This document shows positions 1 through 12,435 of a DNA stretch of 64,000 bases, piece by piece. Each line of letters opens with the position of its first letter. The first letter of the stretch is position 1. Under the pieces are notes generated by a model. The model worked only from the letters and a program-made list of their open reading frames with translations. It made no database searches and had not been told where the DNA came from. Origin of the DNA: Echria macrotheca (taxonomy: Eukaryota > Ascomycota > Sordariomycetes > Sordariales > Schizotheciaceae); contig MU839831.1 in NCBI GenBank assembly GCA_030411725.1, forward strand, positions 372,001 to 436,000, written 5' to 3'. The position numbers and the translations under genes were made by a program.

Positions 1-341
1 TCAACATCGGGCAGGCATTCGAGGTCGTGACCAACGGCGTATGCAAGGCTACGACTCATCGTGTTGTACTTGCGCCGGGGTCTCCGGAGCGCTTCAGCGT
101 GCCATTTTTCCAGGGAGTGAGGAGGGACCTTACGAAAGAAGAAGCCATCGAGACATTCAAACATCACTTCGCAAGTGGCAGGGATTCGGCTGGGGGTCAC
201 ATCGACTCGCCCTTCCTCCAAGGAAAGTACGACACCTGGGGAGAAAGTCAGTTGCGGACGAAAATTCGAAGCCATCGGGATGTTGGGAGGAGGTTCTACT
301 CAGACAACGGTGTGTTTGACACTTATATCAATGATGGGTAG
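1..341 (+). CDS. 2-oxoglutarate/Fe(II)-dependent dioxygenase, C-terminal fragment (5' truncated by window edge)
   Basis: The frame is open from base 3 to the TAG ending at 341, so only the last ~112 residues of the gene are present. It reads NIGQAFEVVTNGVCKATTHR followed by VVLAPGSPERFSVPFFQ. This is the C-terminal half of the double-stranded beta-helix of isopenicillin-N-synthase-like oxygenases: the His of ATTHRV is the expected distal iron ligand, and the RFSVPFF segment holds the Arg-x-Ser pair that binds 2-oxoglutarate. Enzymes of this family hydroxylate or desaturate small molecules; the substrate cannot be read from this fragment. It ends 306 bp from the convergent transporter gene. 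The family call is firm; everything upstream is outside the window. Confidence 0.82.
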   Translation, partial: NIGQAFEVVTNGVCKATTHRVVLAPGSPERFSVPFFQGVRRDLTKEEAIETFKHHFASGRDSAGGHIDSPFLQGKYDTWGESQLRTKIRSHRDVGRRFYSDNGVFDTYINDG

Positions 342-647
342 AGTACCCGACTGTTCACACCATTGCAACATATATCAGTTGTAAGTCTGGAAATTGCAAA
401 GTCCTACATTAACGGAGCTTCAAACTCCAAAAGATCCCATTCCTTTTGCAACCCACGAGAGTCTTGCTGATATAGAACCCTGCTGATTACTCGCAGGTAG
501 ATACAATACATACAATCCATCCCATCCCTGATTCATTCCCACGCCCAACAGGACAGCCACAGCAACGCTATGTACATAACCATATGGAACAGTCAATGGA
601 CATGCAGATACTCGAGAAAACACGGAAACGGTAAACCAGGGCCTCGA
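342..647. other. Convergent 3' intergenic gap
   Basis: About 300 bp between the stop of the oxygenase and the stop of the transporter. It presumably holds both 3' UTRs. I see no further gene or repeat. Confidence 0.5.
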
Positions 648-2415
648 TTAGACCTTGGCCTCCTTGTCCATGTCTTCGACGTGCAAGACGGTCTTGGCGA
701 CGGCGTTGGTGGCACGCAGGGCGTAGTCCTCCCTGTTCTCGAACACTATTTGATATTGCGTCAGAATGTTTTCCGGGAAAGCGTGGGGAGCGCCACTTAC
801 GGAAAGCAAGCTCCTCGAGAGAGCGGCCGGATGTCTCGGGCCAGAGGAACCAGATGACGACGGCCTCGAAGGCGATCCAGCAGCAGTAGACGAGGAGATA
901 CTTCCAGCCAATGGCTTGGGTGCCTATTTCACCGTTAGTGTTCGCAAATACTTTGGGTCACCTGATGAAAACTTACCGATGGGGTTGACGTTGGTGCCAA
1001 AAAACTGAGCGGCCTTGCCCCAGAACTGGAAGATGGCGATACCACGGGCACGCTGAGAATAGGGGAAGATCTCAATCAGGTACGTGTACGTCAGGGCGTT
1101 GAAGCACAGGTTGTAGGCCGGGCTGTAGGCATAGATCCAAAAGAGCGACATCTTGGCGGCGACGGCCGACTTGTTGGCGATGAAGACGGCGGTGCAAATA
1201 GTCCAGGCGACGTAGACGGCCAGAATGGAGAAGATACCCGTCAGATACATGGTGCGGCGGCGGAAGCGCATGACGACGAGGGCGGCGCTGACACCGCACA
1301 CGAGCGACCAGCACTGGTTGCCCAGGTTGTACTCGGACTGGAAGATGGGGTCGGTGTAGCCGATGAGCTTGAGGACATCGCCGAGGAAGTACGAGATGAC
1401 GACGTTGCCCGACAGCTGAGTGAACAGACCGAGGAAGGAGCCAATGATAACACGACGGCGCATACCGGCGGTGGCGACGAGGTCGCGCCACGAACGCTTC
1501 GAGTGCTCAAGCTCGATCTCGAGTGTCGTCTTGATCTCGACGATTTCAGCCTGCACGAACTCGGAGTTGGGGTTGCCCTCGGCGTGGTACGTGATGAGCA
1601 CCTCCTTGGCCTCCTCGAAGCGGTCCTTGCTCATCAGGTAGCGGGGAGACTCGGGCAGGAAGAACACAAAGGTAATCTGCAGCAGCGAAGGCGCCATCTG
1701 GAGGAGCGACGGGATGCGCCACGACCAGTCATTGTCGATCTGCTGGGTGCCGAAGGTCGAGCCGGCAGCGATGATGGCTCCGATGAAGTAGCAGGCGTTG
1801 AACAGCGAGGTCAAAATCGGACGCTCCTTGGGGTAGCCCAGCTCGCCAATCAGGCACGAACCTGCGACGATGGCGTACGGGAGACCGAAACCGATGATAC
1901 CACGAGCAATGATGTACATGGGGCCTGTGTCTCTCGTCAGCATTTGTTGAAAGTCACGACCGGGGCAACGAACCGTTGAACGAGAAACCTTGGATGATAG
2001 TGCCGACAACCATGACGCAGGATCCAAACATGATACACCATCTCCGGCCAAACGTATCGTTGACGAGCGGGATCAGGGGGAGACCGATGACGGAACCGAG
2101 AGGGAGAGCCGAGGCGAGGATACCATTGTAAGCACCGGTGGGATTACCGAAGTCTGTGGGTTACTTGTTAGGACTATGCCTCTGCTTGATGGTCTTGAGA
2201 TATCACGTACAAGTCTTCCAGTGCGGGAGAAGCTGGGCAGCATTGATAATCTGTGAGTCGAAACCCGAGGTCATCTCGATGCCGATGACGCAGGGGAACA
2301 GCAACAGGTACATTCTCCGCAGATTCGGCTTCTTGTACCAGGGGATCGGATCATCCATCGCCATGCGATGGATGATGTTGTCGCCATGGTCACCGCCGCC
2401 GACCATGTTGGGCAA
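648..2415 (-). CDS. MFS sugar transporter (lactose permease/hexose transporter-like), five exons
   Basis: Exons, read on the minus strand: 2415-2211, 2153-1974, 1924-977, 923-801, 745-648. Phases agree at every join and give 517 residues. The protein starts MPNMVGGGDHGDNIIHRMAM. It carries signatures of the sugar porter family: FDSQIINAAQ in TM1, NDTFGRRWCIMFG between TM2 and TM3, PESPRYLMSKDRFEEA at the start of the central cytoplasmic loop, YSQRARGIAIFQFWG, NPIGTQAIGWKYLLVY, and PETSGRSLEELAF after TM12. Length and twelve-helix layout are normal. Fungal relatives import disaccharides, hexoses or quinate across the plasma membrane by proton symport; the substrate here is inferred only at family level. 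The convergent oxygenase fragment downstream is not obviously linked. Confidence 0.9.
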
Positions 2416-4605
2416 CTAGACAAGGGGGGTTGTCTCTGAGCTGGGAAGGGGGTCTGTTCCAAAGGAGTGGAAGTGGGGGACAGGGCTGGGATGGCAAGTT
2501 CGTGAAGCCAACACAGGGGGAGAGAAGAGAAAGACTGGGTGAAGATGGACCGGAGAGGCCGCTGAGCATATAAGGCGAACGCACGCAGCGTGCGTGGTCT
2601 CTCAAAGCGCAAAGTTCCAAGATGGGAAACGAGGTTCAGGCTCTTGGGAATGGCCCATCTCGCCAAGAGTTTGGAGACGAGCGGACCCGACAGACGAGAT
2701 GCATTACGACCCAGAGAAAAGTCTCATTCGCGGGCCGGGAAAGCCACATGTTTGCCCTGGGGGGAACATTCAGCCGTTCTGATATTGGGGGTGTGGTCTA
2801 CGCATTCCCCGTCCTTCTCCATGCGGAGATGTGTGGAGAGTAGTCGAGGCGGAGGAAACGAGTGTATGGCAAGTATATTAGGCGCACCAACTGACAGCAG
2901 GGCCAGGCCGGGGCCAGGCTATGTCGGACCGAACGGACGGTTGGGGCCATCCTGCCAGGCTTCAATCTCAGTCGAGCCTGTCCGGATTTTCCAGTCGGGT
3001 CCGCGAGACAGACGTGGTCGGAGAAAAGATTTGTGGGTTAAGGAAGACGTGTGTGGAGCGTATTTGTTTGCATGACATTCGGTTGCGGTCCAGCCGTCAA
3101 ATCGCACGTCGAGTCGCCACGCAGATGGGTGTACGACGGACAAAAGGGCGGCTCACAATTAGCCGGGATCGTCGAACCAAACCCATCCTGCTGGATGCCA
3201 TCTCTGGGCATCGTCTGTCGGTTCCAGGAAAATCGATCTTCTTTTTTCTTGGTCGAGTTGGGAAAGACATCTTATAAGTCTACAGTGTTTGTATAAGTTT
3301 CCTCGCATCCGAGCGATGTCAGTAAGGACCCCCTCCCTCGCGCCCTTGATTTCTGTCTTTCTCACGGTGTTGAAATTGATCTTTATCAGTCCACTTCGTA
3401 CTACCTACAGGAAACCGTCATTCGGCCGCAAATGAGCAGAAATTGAACAGCTGCCGCTCCTGACAGTTTGAGCCTGAAGGAAGCGCTGTGGGATTTGCGA
3501 AACAGGGTCGACCGGCTAAAGTTCTTGGCCCACGTTTTTGCTGCTTAATCTGTGAGCCGCATTGCCGTGAGTGGCTACACAGAAATTAATCTGGACGGCC
3601 AGCAGGATATTAAAAAGAACGCAATCTATTAGCTCCTTCGGCCTAATTCTCTTGCGCCGAGCCGGGCGCTCCCTCGTCTGCGACCCCCCCGAGGTCGTCC
3701 TCGCCCTTCTCGAAGCGCGGTCGATCGCCGTGGCTTGGTGCTTGTTTGGCGACGCGAGCCGGTCAAGCTTTGTGGCGCGCCCTCGGGGGGGGAAACAAGG
3801 TGGGAGTCCAAGATCTTGGCAAAGTCTTGTCCACGCAAGGGGCGCCCTCGGGGAGGGTTGGCTCGGTATTTGCTCTCGTGAAACGTCCGATGGGCAACGT
3901 CACTCGATGCTGCTGCGTGGGGGATTGATCAACTTTTGGCCTCGAGAGGAGAGGAAAAAAGTGAACGAAATGCGCTTATACGATGGAACGCCGCAGAGCA
4001 GATAGGACAAAACGGAGACGAGCACCGGCTGGATGTGGCTGGTGCCTCGGGTCAATAATCGCCCTAGGTGCGTATGCGGCGTGAGACGGGTGTCGAGCCG
4101 AGATAAGCGGTTCGTACTCGAGCGTAGGAACGCGTATTAACAGGTGGGGACTTGCGCGTGCCGGATGTGCATCCATATCAATCCGAGAGATGAGAGCGGC
4201 ATGTACAACACTTTACTTGGATGAAAACGGAGTATATAGGGGCTGATCAGGGCAGGCACATATACATTTTCTCGGTAAGATTGAAGACATAATCTATCAC
4301 CACCCGTTCGTTGCCACCGTTATCATCTACAGACTTTTTCTGTCTGCTCTTCCAAGCTTGTGACTTTCAGAATGGTGTTCACCCCTTTTCCATCTCCAGC
4401 CGTCGTCGTGTAGATCTTTCACCCGTTCTGTGTAAATACTACAATTATTCATGCTCGTCTAGCATGCAGATCGCCGTGTCTGTTTATACACGGCGACCCC
4501 AGAGTAGATCTGAAACTCGCATCTACACAGGTCGTTAGACAGCTTGTGGGGTAGCAGATCTACGGTGTCGAACCAACCTGCTGTCACCCCAGGAAGCTTT
4601 GGCAC
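2416..4605. other. 2.2 kb intergenic region
   Basis: Upstream region of the sugar transporter and downstream of the small secreted gene. ORFs here are short, overlap in several frames and show no recognisable domain. A TATA-like stretch (agtatatagg, 4231-4240) is followed by no convincing gene. I see no repeat structure. Confidence 0.4.
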
Positions 4606-4815
4606 TTAACAGGCCCCACACTCATACCACGAGCAAACACTCTCGCACATGTCAGAGCAGAGACATCGGTTGTCGGTGCAGAAGCCTGTGCCTCCCCCGC
4701 ACGTTCGGGCGCCGAGGGAGGGTGTGTATGAGATCGCGGAGGAGCCGGGGCTGGGAGCTGGAACGGCCAGCACCTGAGCCGCTGTGGCGGCTATGATGGC
4801 GAATACAAGCTTCAT
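4606..4815 (-). CDS. Small secreted cysteine-rich protein (69 aa)
   Basis: Starting at the internal Met (4815) gives a clean secretory signal, MKLVFAIIAATAAQVLAVPA, with likely cleavage after the VLA-VPA region. The mature part is about 50 residues and has eight cysteines in its last 35 residues, spaced C-x6-C-x4-C-x-C-x3-C-x3-C-x4-C-x2-C, ending in Cys. The ORF extends 25 residues further upstream, but that extension would bury the signal peptide, so the internal start is preferred. Size, signal peptide and an even cysteine count suit a disulfide-stabilised effector, antimicrobial or surface peptide. I recognise no named family. It is short enough that chance cannot be excluded, but the signal peptide followed by clustered cysteines is a strong combination. 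Confidence 0.6.
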   Translation of the reverse strand: MKLVFAIIAATAAQVLAVPAPSPGSSAISYTPSLGARTCGGGTGFCTDNRCLCSDMCESVCSWYECGAC

Positions 4816-6922
4816 CAGGGAGGTAAAAGTGACAAACACTCGAGGGGGAGCGAAAGAAGATACACGCCGCGTCCCTTGGGGACGAACCACTAGATGTTAA
4901 ATACCCCTAAAACAGTTTCAACAGACATATCAGGGGTACATGCAGCTCTATCTTTTGTGATGAAGACATCACTGTATGCCAGATCTTGGCAAGCCGGAGC
5001 ATATCGTGATGTAACAACGCCAGCTAGCGGCGTAGACAGGACGGTTCGCAGATTTGCTTCTAGCCGCCGGGAATCGCCGGGAATTCTGGGGTGCACATCG
5101 GGAGTCGGAACCGTTTTTAACCATACTGTTCTGGAAGTATCAGCTCAGAATTTGCAGCCGCCGTGATCCATTGTTTAAAAGTTCCATTTCCCCAGTCTCC
5201 CAAATCGGCCTGCTACATGGAGGACGAGAACCAACGGCATATCGGCAGATGCTATGTACGACCCTGGCTTGGTTTGGATTTGGTCATGAGAAATAAGCCT
5301 GGGGAAGTTGCCTAGGGACCATGTGGCATGGCACTAGAATGGCTGGTGGGGAACGGTTGTACTCGGGGGTAATCGGCCCTTGAACACGTCCGTCTGGGGA
5401 CTGGAGGCCCGGGCGGCCCACCTTGTTGGTTCCAGGACGAGGCAGAATTTTTGATTTCGCTATAAATGAGCTATCTATCGGCCAGGATTCACGAAATGTT
5501 TGTGGTCACACAGATATGTACGGGGAGTGTGGAGTGCAGGGCGGATGCCTGTGACAGCTGCGGCATGGGTAAGGGTTGGGACACGCAGGGTAGGTGGCAT
5601 GGATTCGCGCGTCTCGGGCTTAACACGGTCTGTCTAGCCCCAGGCAGCTTTCTCGAGTTCGTCAATACCCATGAAGGGAAGGGGGTGCATCGCTCGTCCT
5701 CGATAAGGAGGCGTTTGAGACCCACATCAAAGATCAGTCCGCGATATCCCTGTAATCGAGAACCATGGGCTCAATGCATCTCATCAGGAGTCACAGGCAA
5801 GATACCTAGTGAAATAATCAGCAATTGGAGCAGAACGGTAAAGATAGGTATTTTATATGTGCCCGCGCATTTAGATAATGGTCAAGAGATATGTCCCATC
5901 ACATCTCATCTTGACCTTTGGCTCCAATATTGACGTGGCCGGGGGATGGCTCAACATCATCATGCTGTCTTAATGGGGTTTACCACAGCTTGGACATTTG
6001 ACCTGGCTTCCTGCACTTCAACCACATCCATGAGGCCCTAAGTACAAACGCAGATTCCCAAAAATTCTTTAACTGGTCTTTGACCAAAACAACACACTTT
6101 TCCCTATAGTCGAACAGCGATACGGGACGGAACGCGGACATAGTAGGTACCGATAAGACACAATCCCCACCGTGAATTTCCTTTATTATACGGTTTATTT
6201 CACGAGCATCGCGGTTTAACTTCAAGATACAACCCCAATGATTGATATTGGCGTCCGAGTGAGATGAACAAATTCTTTTTCGAAGCCTGGTTTGTTGCAA
6301 GCAATGCAAGGAAAACTCACAGCTTGACTTGGAACTACGTACTTGCTAACCCTTTAACCGAAGACTAAACAAATCGGATTCTCCCACTATCACGTCTTTG
6401 TTAGAGCCTGACGCTTCTTTGTTTCAACGTATTCCGTACAACCAAGGCCCAAACCGAGCAGCATGCAGTTGGCGGCCGGCTCCCTCCTAGACCCGTTTCA
6501 GGCCACAGCTATGCTGCAAGGGGCATCCAATTCGACGCATCCCGCAACGCCACCGGGAATCGCGACCTCAGCCGCACGCTAACGATTGGCCGCTATAACG
6601 CGATGACCGACCTCTGATTCTCAGCCCTGTGGATTGCGTCGCTTGTTCGCCCCGCGCGCTAGAAAGCCGCCGATCTTCAGCGCCAAGTGAACCACAAACC
6701 AAACACAGCCGCTGCACTGCCTGCCCTACAAACCAATCGGACCCACCAATGACGAACGACTTCCTTCTCAAGCTTCTGAATATCACACGACAATAAAATC
6801 AGACGACCCCTCATCATCCTCCATTTTCTGACTTTTCAACTTTTCAACTCCAACACCGCCAGTTACTCACCTTAATCGCCATCTCCATCATCATCCCTCA
6901 AACTCAGTTCAACTTCAACAAA
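4816..6922. other. 2.1 kb intergenic region
   Basis: Shared upstream region of the divergent small secreted gene and the LURP-one-like gene. The stretch around 5800-6350 is visibly more AT-rich. ORFs such as 5466-5933 (+) and 5980-6309 (-) lack domain features or compositional support. Pyrimidine-rich sequence at about 6810-6920 immediately precedes the next ATG and looks like its 5' UTR. Confidence 0.4.
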
Positions 6923-7587
6923 ATGGCCTTCCAACTCGCCCCCGTCCCCCAGCCCATCAGCGTCTGGAACCAGTTCCTCGCCCGCCAGACGGAAACGCTG
7001 ATCCTCCGCGAAAAAGTTTTGTCGCTGTCCGGCGACAGCTTCGACATCACGCTCCAGAACGGCCAGCCCATCCTCAAGGTCCAAGGAAAAGTCATGTCGA
7101 TCTCGGGCCGCAAGTCCGTCTACGACATGGCGGGCACCCACCTCTTCGACATCGTCAAGGAGCACCTGCACATCCACGCGACGTACGCCGCCGTCGACCC
7201 GAACGGGAGGAAGATGCTCGAGGTGAAGAGCAGCTTTGCTCGTATGTCTTTCATTCTCTGTGCAAATAGTGGTATTGTGTGCTAATATGATGAAAAATAG
7301 TACTGGGATCCAAGGCAACCGCCACGTTCACCAACGCCTCCAACGGCGCGACAGAGTCCCTCAAGATGAAGGGGAACTGGTTCGACAGCGCGGCGGATAT
7401 CGTCGACGAGAGGACGGGCTTTGTCGTCGGCCGGATTGATCGCAAGCTGCTCAGCGGCCGGGACTTGCTTTTCGGCCAGCAGACGTATGCGCTGACGGTT
7501 GCGCCGAACGTGGATCTGGCGCTTATGGTGGCTATGTGCATTTGTATGGACGAGAAGAATAACGAGAATAAGGGGGGGATTTTTTGA
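6923..7587 (+). CDS. LURP-one-related / tubby C-terminal-like protein
   Basis: Two exons, 6923-7241 and 7301-7587, flank a 59-nt intron (GTATGT...AATAG) and encode 201 residues. The sequence has the repeated beta-strand pattern of the LURP-one (DUF567) fold, which is related to Tubby and phospholipid scramblase domains: TLILREKVLSLSGDSFDI, then NGQPILKVQGKVMSISGRKS, YDMAGTHLFDIVKEHL, and in exon 2 a second set ending FGQQTYALTVAPNVDLALMV. Length is typical of fungal members. There is no signal peptide or membrane helix, so a cytoplasmic protein is expected. The biochemical role of fungal LURP-one proteins is not established; in plants the family is known for pathogen-responsive expression and may bind membranes. 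Family identification is solid, function open. Confidence 0.85.
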
Positions 7588-9855
7588 GCGGAAGTGGCTT
7601 CACCTTTTTCTTTTATCGGCTGTACATTCTGGATACCCCCCTTTTTTTCTTCTAGTTTATCCTTATTAGCAATCGGGATTTTTTTTGTGTCTCATGAAAC
7701 CAAGAGGTTCGTTTTGTGGCGAGACGGACAGGATCCGAATGACGATGCCAAGATGGAGGTTCGCAATGCTGGGACGTTTTTGGATAGGAGGATGATGTGC
7801 GCTACTCATGTGCCAAGGCAGATATCCGCCAGCGGAGGATTCATGCGGCGAGAGCGGGTTTGGATCGTCGGAGAGGTTTCCGAGAATGGTTTCGAGTTCG
7901 AAGTACCACTGGGCTGATAAACGCGGAAGCAGTCCGACACAGTCTTCCGGAGAGGAGAGGGTAGGTAAGTCAAGCGGTCCGTTGGCCCATGTCCGCTGAC
8001 AAACTTGCTTCCCTTCTTCCCAGCTGAGTTCGTCCCAGTCGATACCTACCTAGTTTCCTCGGGTGAAAAAGAATAGTTGTTGTCCGGGGTGGTCCAGACC
8101 AATTCCCTGGATGCAAAGTTCGAGTCTTCGAGGCGGGCAGCACCCCTGTGAAACGCATTGGTTGGGTATGCCAGGTAGTAGATTCAAAACACCCGTCCCG
8201 AAAGGTGTCACAATGGGCAATACCGTAACCCATTGAAAGACTGGGAATATATCCGTACTGTTCCACAGTTACTGCGCTGAGGTGTCACGAAGATTTCAGC
8301 CCGTCAAACTAAACGCATGTTTTCGTGCACCTTGATGACTTCTGCTCGAGTTCGAACCGCTAGCGAGGTGTCAGCCGTCCCGTACATGGACGCCTCAGCT
8401 CGGACTGGTACTGGAAATACTTTTTCGGCCGGCGGACTCGGTCATCAGTGGTGTTCCCCTGTGGCCTGTGGTGCCCGGCAGGGGTTGGTTGTGAGGGCCC
8501 TTGTTCTCTCGCATTGTCCGTAACATGGTACGGTACTTGTTCGATATCGCTAGGTAGTCTAGAGAGAGGATCCTTCTCGGGTATTCTGTATAGACAGGTT
8601 TCCTCTCCAGGCTTTTCTTGAGCTCGCGAGGTATTATAGTAACGTTTCGACCACCCCCATTCTCTTGATGAGTTTCGTCACGATCAATCCTGTCCGGTAG
8701 TTTGTGGGGAGAGTAGTTACCTGGTTAGGTATCATGTTTGCCTCAATCCAAACTCGTCGTATGCGGCGCGGGTGCTGTCCGGCGAACGACTCAATGGCCG
8801 CGCGGCTGTCCACGGCGTAAGTCTGGGGCAGATGGTTCTAACCCCCCAAGTCTTATGGGCTTGTCTCCCCGGTAGCGTACCTGCGGACGGGCTTTTTCAA
8901 TTCCGAGGGGGTCGTGAATTTAGATGGAGTTCTGGTGGTTTTGGTTCACTTCATCTGGTGGGTGCTATTGGTGATTTGGCGTGTCTGTGGCGAGCGGTGA
9001 GGGAGTAGGGGGGTGATATAGGACAAATTGCTAAGAGGGATGAAAGAAGAGCAAACTGGGGCAGGGGAAAAAGCAGAGAGAGAGAGAGGGCGAGGCACAA
9101 CAGAATGTTTAGTTCCATGGATTGGTTCGGTCTTTCCATGAATTATACAGCCGTATACGTTTGGCAATCCATCCTGTGTCTACAGTCTCCTGGCTCAAGA
9201 GGGAATAGTCGCTGAGCCTTGTCATGTATCCAGCTGGAACCAGCGCCAAGTCCAAGTACTCGACCAGCAACGGCATCAGGAAATGTATTTCTGGATACAT
9301 CAGTCCCATGCAACGGGAACGCGTCGTGAACAGGGAATACGAATAAGGTGGTGTATCAGTACTAGAGCATATCAAAAAATTTCAAGCACAGGGGCGTATA
9401 GCTCACAGGGTAGACCGTAGAGTGTTTACTTTGCAGATCGGCGCGGTCGATTCTGTCCTATGGCGCATCGATCTCGGTCTGCAAGGGCTGCTGGGTTTAT
9501 TCCAGCTCGTCCATTGTCTGGTGACTGGGTCATCGGTTGGTTCCCTTTTTTTGGTTTTTTTTTTTTTTTTTTTTTTTTTTTTGGCTGCTGATGTCGAGTC
9601 TGTAGGTACAGAGGGAGCATTTCTCGGTTTTTATCCGCGGTGCAGCTGGGAGACGGGCATGTAAGTATCCATGGGCGCTCTGTCTTTTGATGAGGGTATA
9701 AACACTGCATTGGGGTTTGTGGGCCCGTTTTGACAAAGATCGTGTGCTGGCTTGTTTTTCTGGTGGGTATAGGACTGTTATCGGTTTCGAGTCGCCGCAT
9801 TAGCTTGATAGGATGCGTTAGCAGGCCAGCTTTCAACAACAACCAATGACGTTCA
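7588..9855. other. 2.3 kb intergenic region
   Basis: No supported gene. It contains the poly-T run at 9555-9582 and scattered short ORFs without domain signal. The LURP-one 3' UTR presumably occupies the first few hundred bases. Confidence 0.4.
9555..9582. repeat. Homopolymer run of 28 T
   Basis: Uninterrupted T run, 28 bases as written. Such a run can mark the poly-A tail of a retroposed sequence read on the minus strand, or simple slippage. I see no recognisable retroelement attached to it. Confidence 0.9.
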
Positions 9856-9927
9856 GCGCCAATGGTCTAGTGGTTAGGATTCAACCCTTCCAAGGTTGAG
9901 GGGGGGGTTCGATTCCCTCTTGGCGCA
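9856..9927 (+). tRNA. tRNA-Gly(UCC)
   Basis: Folds as a cloverleaf. The acceptor arm GCGCCAA (9856-9862) pairs with TTGGCGC (9920-9926), with A as discriminator. The D arm contains TGGTCTAGTGGTTAGGAT. The anticodon stem CAACC/GGTTG encloses loop CTTCCAA, so the anticodon is TCC (Gly). The T arm GGGGG-TTCGATT-CCCTC includes one G-U pair. There is no intron. Box A and B promoter elements are inherent in the D and T arms, and a T-run (CTTTTTG) starts about 5 nt downstream as a Pol III terminator. Confidence 0.93.
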
Positions 9928-12435
9928 AACTTTTTGTCTTTGCATTACCCATTCTCCTGAATCTCGTTTGCATGGCGAGAATTGACTGCATCGGTTTTCG
10001 TTCTTTTTCTTTTGGGTGCTGGGTTGCTGCGAAGGCTGTCGCTCATTTTCTCGTTCAGCGGTACAGAAGAATATGTCCCTCTCCTTCGCATCTCACAGGG
10101 GCCTGTTCTGTTAAAAAGAGACATTGCAAACCCTCAGATTTGGTCACGGCGAATTGTGATTTTCACAAACTGCTAAGGCTATTGATCTATCTGGTATATG
10201 CCGCTGGAATTATGTAGAGGATATGAGATGATTACTCAGACGCGGGAGGAAGTCCTGCTTGGCGGAGGTTCCCGCGAGAACCTTGCAGCCGCTTGCTGCA
10301 TCTTTGCCGTGCAACTACTCCTTGCGAGCCGTGTCGTTACATCAGCGGCCATTACTTCGTTCATGTTGTTTTCTTTGATGCAGGAAAGAGGACATCTATT
10401 CCGAGTTTCACTACCCCCACGAATCTCTGTTAATACCTTCTAATTCCAGCCAAGTCAAGTCGCATACAGATAGGTAGATATGAAATCTAATTCCTTCCCT
10501 TTGTCCTTGTTGGGATGTCACCCGAGCGGAACCTACCGCAACCCTCGCTCCTCCACCGGGTGTCACCGTACCCTCCGAGGATCGACGTCAATGAAAAAAC
10601 CAAGGCTTAGAAGGGCAACGCCAAGACATTTTGTATATAAAACCCCATAATGGCGCAACCTCCTGGATAAAGTCGGGCGGTTGTTTGCCGGCTCGCCCCT
10701 CACCGCTCGCCCAGTAGAATGTGTGGCCCTATTGGGTTCGTTGTTTCGAGTCGCACCCGGGCCGACAACGGCCGGGTGGCGTTATACAAATATTGCGCTG
10801 GTTACGGTTCCTGTGGAGGTCTCTCGGATAGCAAAAGACGATGCCGTAGCTTTTGTGCGAACCCGGCTAACTCGGCCGGTCGGCACCGGCGATGGCATCT
10901 GTAGATGAATTTGGGTTTGTGTCGTCAAAACTGACGAGGTCCCGTGCTTTTTCTGTCCAATCTATGTTAGCGGCGGGAAATTTATTATGCAAGTGTGTCT
11001 GGGGTCAGCTTAGTTTACTTTAGTAACTGGCATTTCTAACAGACGGTTGACAGCCCGGCAGTTTGGGACGGATAGACTGGGTGCGTTGCTGCTCGGAGAA
11101 CGCTGTCAGTGTGCGGTTGTTGCATTTGTTCATGTTTTGATTGCATATCGCCTTTTCACATTCCATACATCGCCATACATGAGTTTCTAAGATGAATCCT
11201 TGGTACGGTGGAAAACCAATGCCACGACATCCGGCCTTGGCGTTCGGAAGAAAAAAGACCTTCCAGAAAAACACCAGAAGAGCGGCAGATGGAACGCGGG
11301 ATGCGGAGGGCGGAGGGAACCAAGATCTATCCTTGTCCGACCGGAGAAGCGGGCGACGCTGACATTTGTTCCGCTGCCCATTCGTCATGGTGCAAGGAGG
11401 ATCAGACCCGTTTCCGATGTCACGAGGCGATGGTAGCTCAAAGATGAAATGGCGAATGGCGTCGTGGGGATATTTCATCAACAGGAGAACTAGTCTCGGC
11501 TAGGGCAGCCGAGGAAGATCCCGAGATTTTTGGTCGTCCTTGTTCTCCTGTGTGCAGCTGTCAACGGGGAGCAAAAAGTGCCAGAGGGTAAAAATAGGAT
11601 AGCGACAAGCTCGCGTCGAGTTTTTGGTAAACAAGTTTTTGCCATGGTGTCCGGGAATGGGGAAGCCAAGCTGTGGTTTATACAGAAAAGGTCTTTCAGC
11701 CGGCGAGCCGACACAACACCATGGACCAGCCAGAGGTGCTGAGCAGAGTGCATGCGTGCAAGCGACGGTGGGACGAGTCGGCTGGGAATGCGGGGTGCAG
11801 CAGAGGGCGAACTGCCGAGTGGTCGGAATATACTTGGGCGGGCCATAGTATGGGTTACGAGAGAAAAAGGGGGTTGTGCCTGGTGTTTACCCGTTCTTGG
11901 CCGCTGCCCAGAGGGTAATTCTGCCGCACCATCCGATTCGCCGCTGCACAGGCGGATATATGAGGCTCGCCGTCACGCGCGGAAATTAATGACAAAATCT
12001 GGGGCCGTCTGCAGCCTTGGCGAGCTGGGATGGGCAATGGGCTGCGACGCCAGCGGAGCGACGTACGGTTTGGGCTATATCGCGGCTGTCCTTGGTTCAA
12101 CCACGGCGCCACGACCGGATCGTGCACACGGTTACCACCTATAGCTGGAACCGCTCGATGGCACCCAGCACGTCTCTTTGCCGTGGATGAATTGCCTCAT
12201 AGCGTGACCCGGATATTGACTGGTGCCATTTGCGGAGCAGTGGGGGACGATCGAGGAACAGCCAGCCAAACAAACGGGGGAGCTCTGAAAATGTAAATAC
12301 CATGTCGGTTGCCCGGCCGAGATGTTCTTGACATTCATCTACTCGTCTTGGCCCGGGTCTCTCTGCCCTTTTATTCGTCCTCCTCCTCCCTTCTCTCATC
12401 CTCGACCGGTAAACGTTCCTAGTACGTGAACAACC
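9928..12435. other. 2.5 kb intergenic region
   Basis: Upstream region of the intradiol dioxygenase. A TATA-like element (tatataaaa, 10634-10642) has no convincing ORF behind it. ORFs at 11020-11481 (-), 11490-11846 (-) and 11752-12144 (+) overlap one another in opposing frames and show no domain pattern. No repeat seen. Confidence 0.4.

Noticed and set aside
8320..8370. GTTCGAACC resembling a tRNA T-arm
   Set aside because: No matching stem, anticodon arm or acceptor arm could be drawn around it.
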